NCBI RefSeq assembly: GCF_900143065.1
Contig: NZ_FRCX01000021.1
Location: 1 to 55,895 of the forward strand
Length of the DNA: 55,895 nt
Direction: 5' to 3'
Source: Duganella sacchari
Lineage (GTDB): Bacteria; Pseudomonadota; Gammaproteobacteria; Burkholderiales; Burkholderiaceae_D
The translations under genes and the position numbers were made by a program. The notes below the pieces were generated by a model. It had not been told where the DNA came from. It ran no database searches and saw only the letters and a program-made list of their open reading frames with translations. How positions within the stretch are numbered: position 1 is the stretch's first letter; each line of letters begins with the position of its first letter. Below, piece after piece: positions 55,086 to 55,895 of the stretch.

Positions 55086-55254
55086 CGCCTGCAAGAAACG
55101 GAGGCGAGTAAATAGTGTTGTAGAACGCCGACGTTTGCCCGGCTGCCGGCGTCGTTACCGACGCGCACGTTAGACGGAGTTTTTGTGCAGTGCAAGATTG
55201 TTTTGACGTAAAATCACACTTACAACTAATTCAACTTTTATGCAGGAATGACAC

Positions 55255-55895
55255 ATGATTTTTGTAACGGGTGGTGCTGGTTTTATCGGTTCGAATTTCG
55301 TCCTCGACTGGCTGGCTCAGTCGGATGAGCCTGTTCTTAACTACGACAAGCTGACCTACGCCGGTAATCTCAACAACCTGGCGTCGCTGAAAAACGATGC
55401 GCGCCACACCTTTGTGCGTGGCGATATCTGCGACCAGGCCCAGGTGCTGGCGCTGTTCCAGCAGCACCAACCGCGCGCCGTGGTGCACTTCGCGGCGGAA
55501 AGCCATGTGGACCGCTCGATCCTGGGACCGGGCGAATTCATCAACACCAACATCAACGGCACCTTCAGTCTGCTTGAAGCAGCGCGCGCCTACTGGTCGG
55601 CGCTGCCAGACGACGACAAGGCCGCCTTCCGCTTCCTGCATGTGTCCACCGACGAAGTGTATGGCACGCTGGGGCCGGACGACGCGCCGTTCAGCGAAAC
55701 CACCGCGTTTGCCCCGAACAGCCCGTACTCGGCGTCCAAGGCGGCGTCCGACCACCTGGTGCGTTCCTACTTCCACACCTACGGCCTGCCGGTGCTGACC
55801 ACCAACTGCTCCAACAACTACGGCCCGTACCACTTCCCGGAAAAACTGATCCCGCTGATTATCGCCAATGCGCAGGCCGGCAAGCCGCTGCCGAT
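55255..55895 (+). CDS. rfbB: dTDP-glucose 4,6-dehydratase (partial, cut by window edge)
   Basis: N-terminal 213 residues of an extended short-chain dehydrogenase. NAD-binding MIFVTGGAGFIGSNFV, catalytic ESHVDRSI, STDEVYGTL and the YxxxK site SPYSASKAASDHLVR are present, and NNYGPYHFPEKLIPLII is typical of RmlB/RfbB. It converts dTDP-glucose to dTDP-4-keto-6-deoxyglucose for rhamnose and other cell-surface sugars. ATG 55255 follows CAGGAA. A -35-like TTGACG lies at 55203-55208. The rest of an rml or O-antigen cluster is expected to the right. Confidence 0.95.
   Translation, partial: MIFVTGGAGFIGSNFVLDWLAQSDEPVLNYDKLTYAGNLNNLASLKNDARHTFVRGDICDQAQVLALFQQHQPRAVVHFAAESHVDRSILGPGEFINTNINGTFSLLEAARAYWSALPDDDKAAFRFLHVSTDEVYGTLGPDDAPFSETTAFAPNSPYSASKAASDHLVRSYFHTYGLPVLTTNCSNNYGPYHFPEKLIPLIIANAQAGKPLP

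Overview
The window is 55.9 kb of high-GC chromosomal DNA from a betaproteobacterium, most likely Oxalobacteraceae (Massilia/Duganella/Janthinobacterium relatives). This rests on the 5' end of a 16S rRNA gene at the left edge, the ferredoxin-type sulfate-assimilation cluster, the prpBC-acnD-prpF version of the methylcitrate cycle, and the divergent lptFG/pepA arrangement. It reads as core chromosome: I see no insertion sequence, integrase, CRISPR array or tRNA gene. This assignment is by recognition only; no database search was run.

Layout. 1-462: start of an rRNA operon reading left, with tandem promoters. 576-3600: a LytS-type kinase, its LytTR regulator and a second, NarL-type kinase with no partner. 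3597-5508: a porin and a methyltransferase, reading left. 5525-12652: sulfate assimilation, with cysB divergent from cysI-DUF934-cysH-cysD-cysN-cobA; this is the direct APS-reductase route with its own siroheme methylase. 12733-19056: small accessory genes (helical protein plus secreted glutaminyl cyclase, ECF sigma factor, stand-alone ClpP, DUF6624, DUF2252, LysR plus lipocalin-like protein). 19033-23338: CbiX-like chelatase, lptG and lptF reading left, pepA reading right. 23398-28786: two small hypotheticals, xthA, and a five-PAS GGDEF-EAL protein.

28906-40450 is a complete propionate module: prpB-prpC-acnD-prpF-prpE-DUF485-actP reading left from a clear sigma-54 promoter, facing the sigma-54 activator gene prpR. 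The shared 145-bp gap holds repeated TGAAAC elements and a prpR -10 box placed so that its mRNA should be leaderless. 40552-43162 is a second LytS/LytTR operon headed by a secreted hydrolase and preceded by direct repeats resembling BtsR (YehT) sites. 43159-51773 reads left: an FtsX-type permease, a Tricorn-like protease, and a two-gene cassette of unknown function whose larger protein looks like a metal-site-degenerate relative of zinc-dependent phospholipase C proteins. 51905-54510 is clpS-clpA, 54834-55037 a cold-shock protein, and 55255 onward the start of dTDP-glucose 4,6-dehydratase, cut by the window edge.

The most interesting items are the unknown cassette at 49080-51773, the BtsR-like repeats at 40453-40480, the prpB/prpR control region, a six-codon leader ORF before the DUF6624 gene, and three convergent gene pairs that each overlap by exactly four bases at their stop codons.
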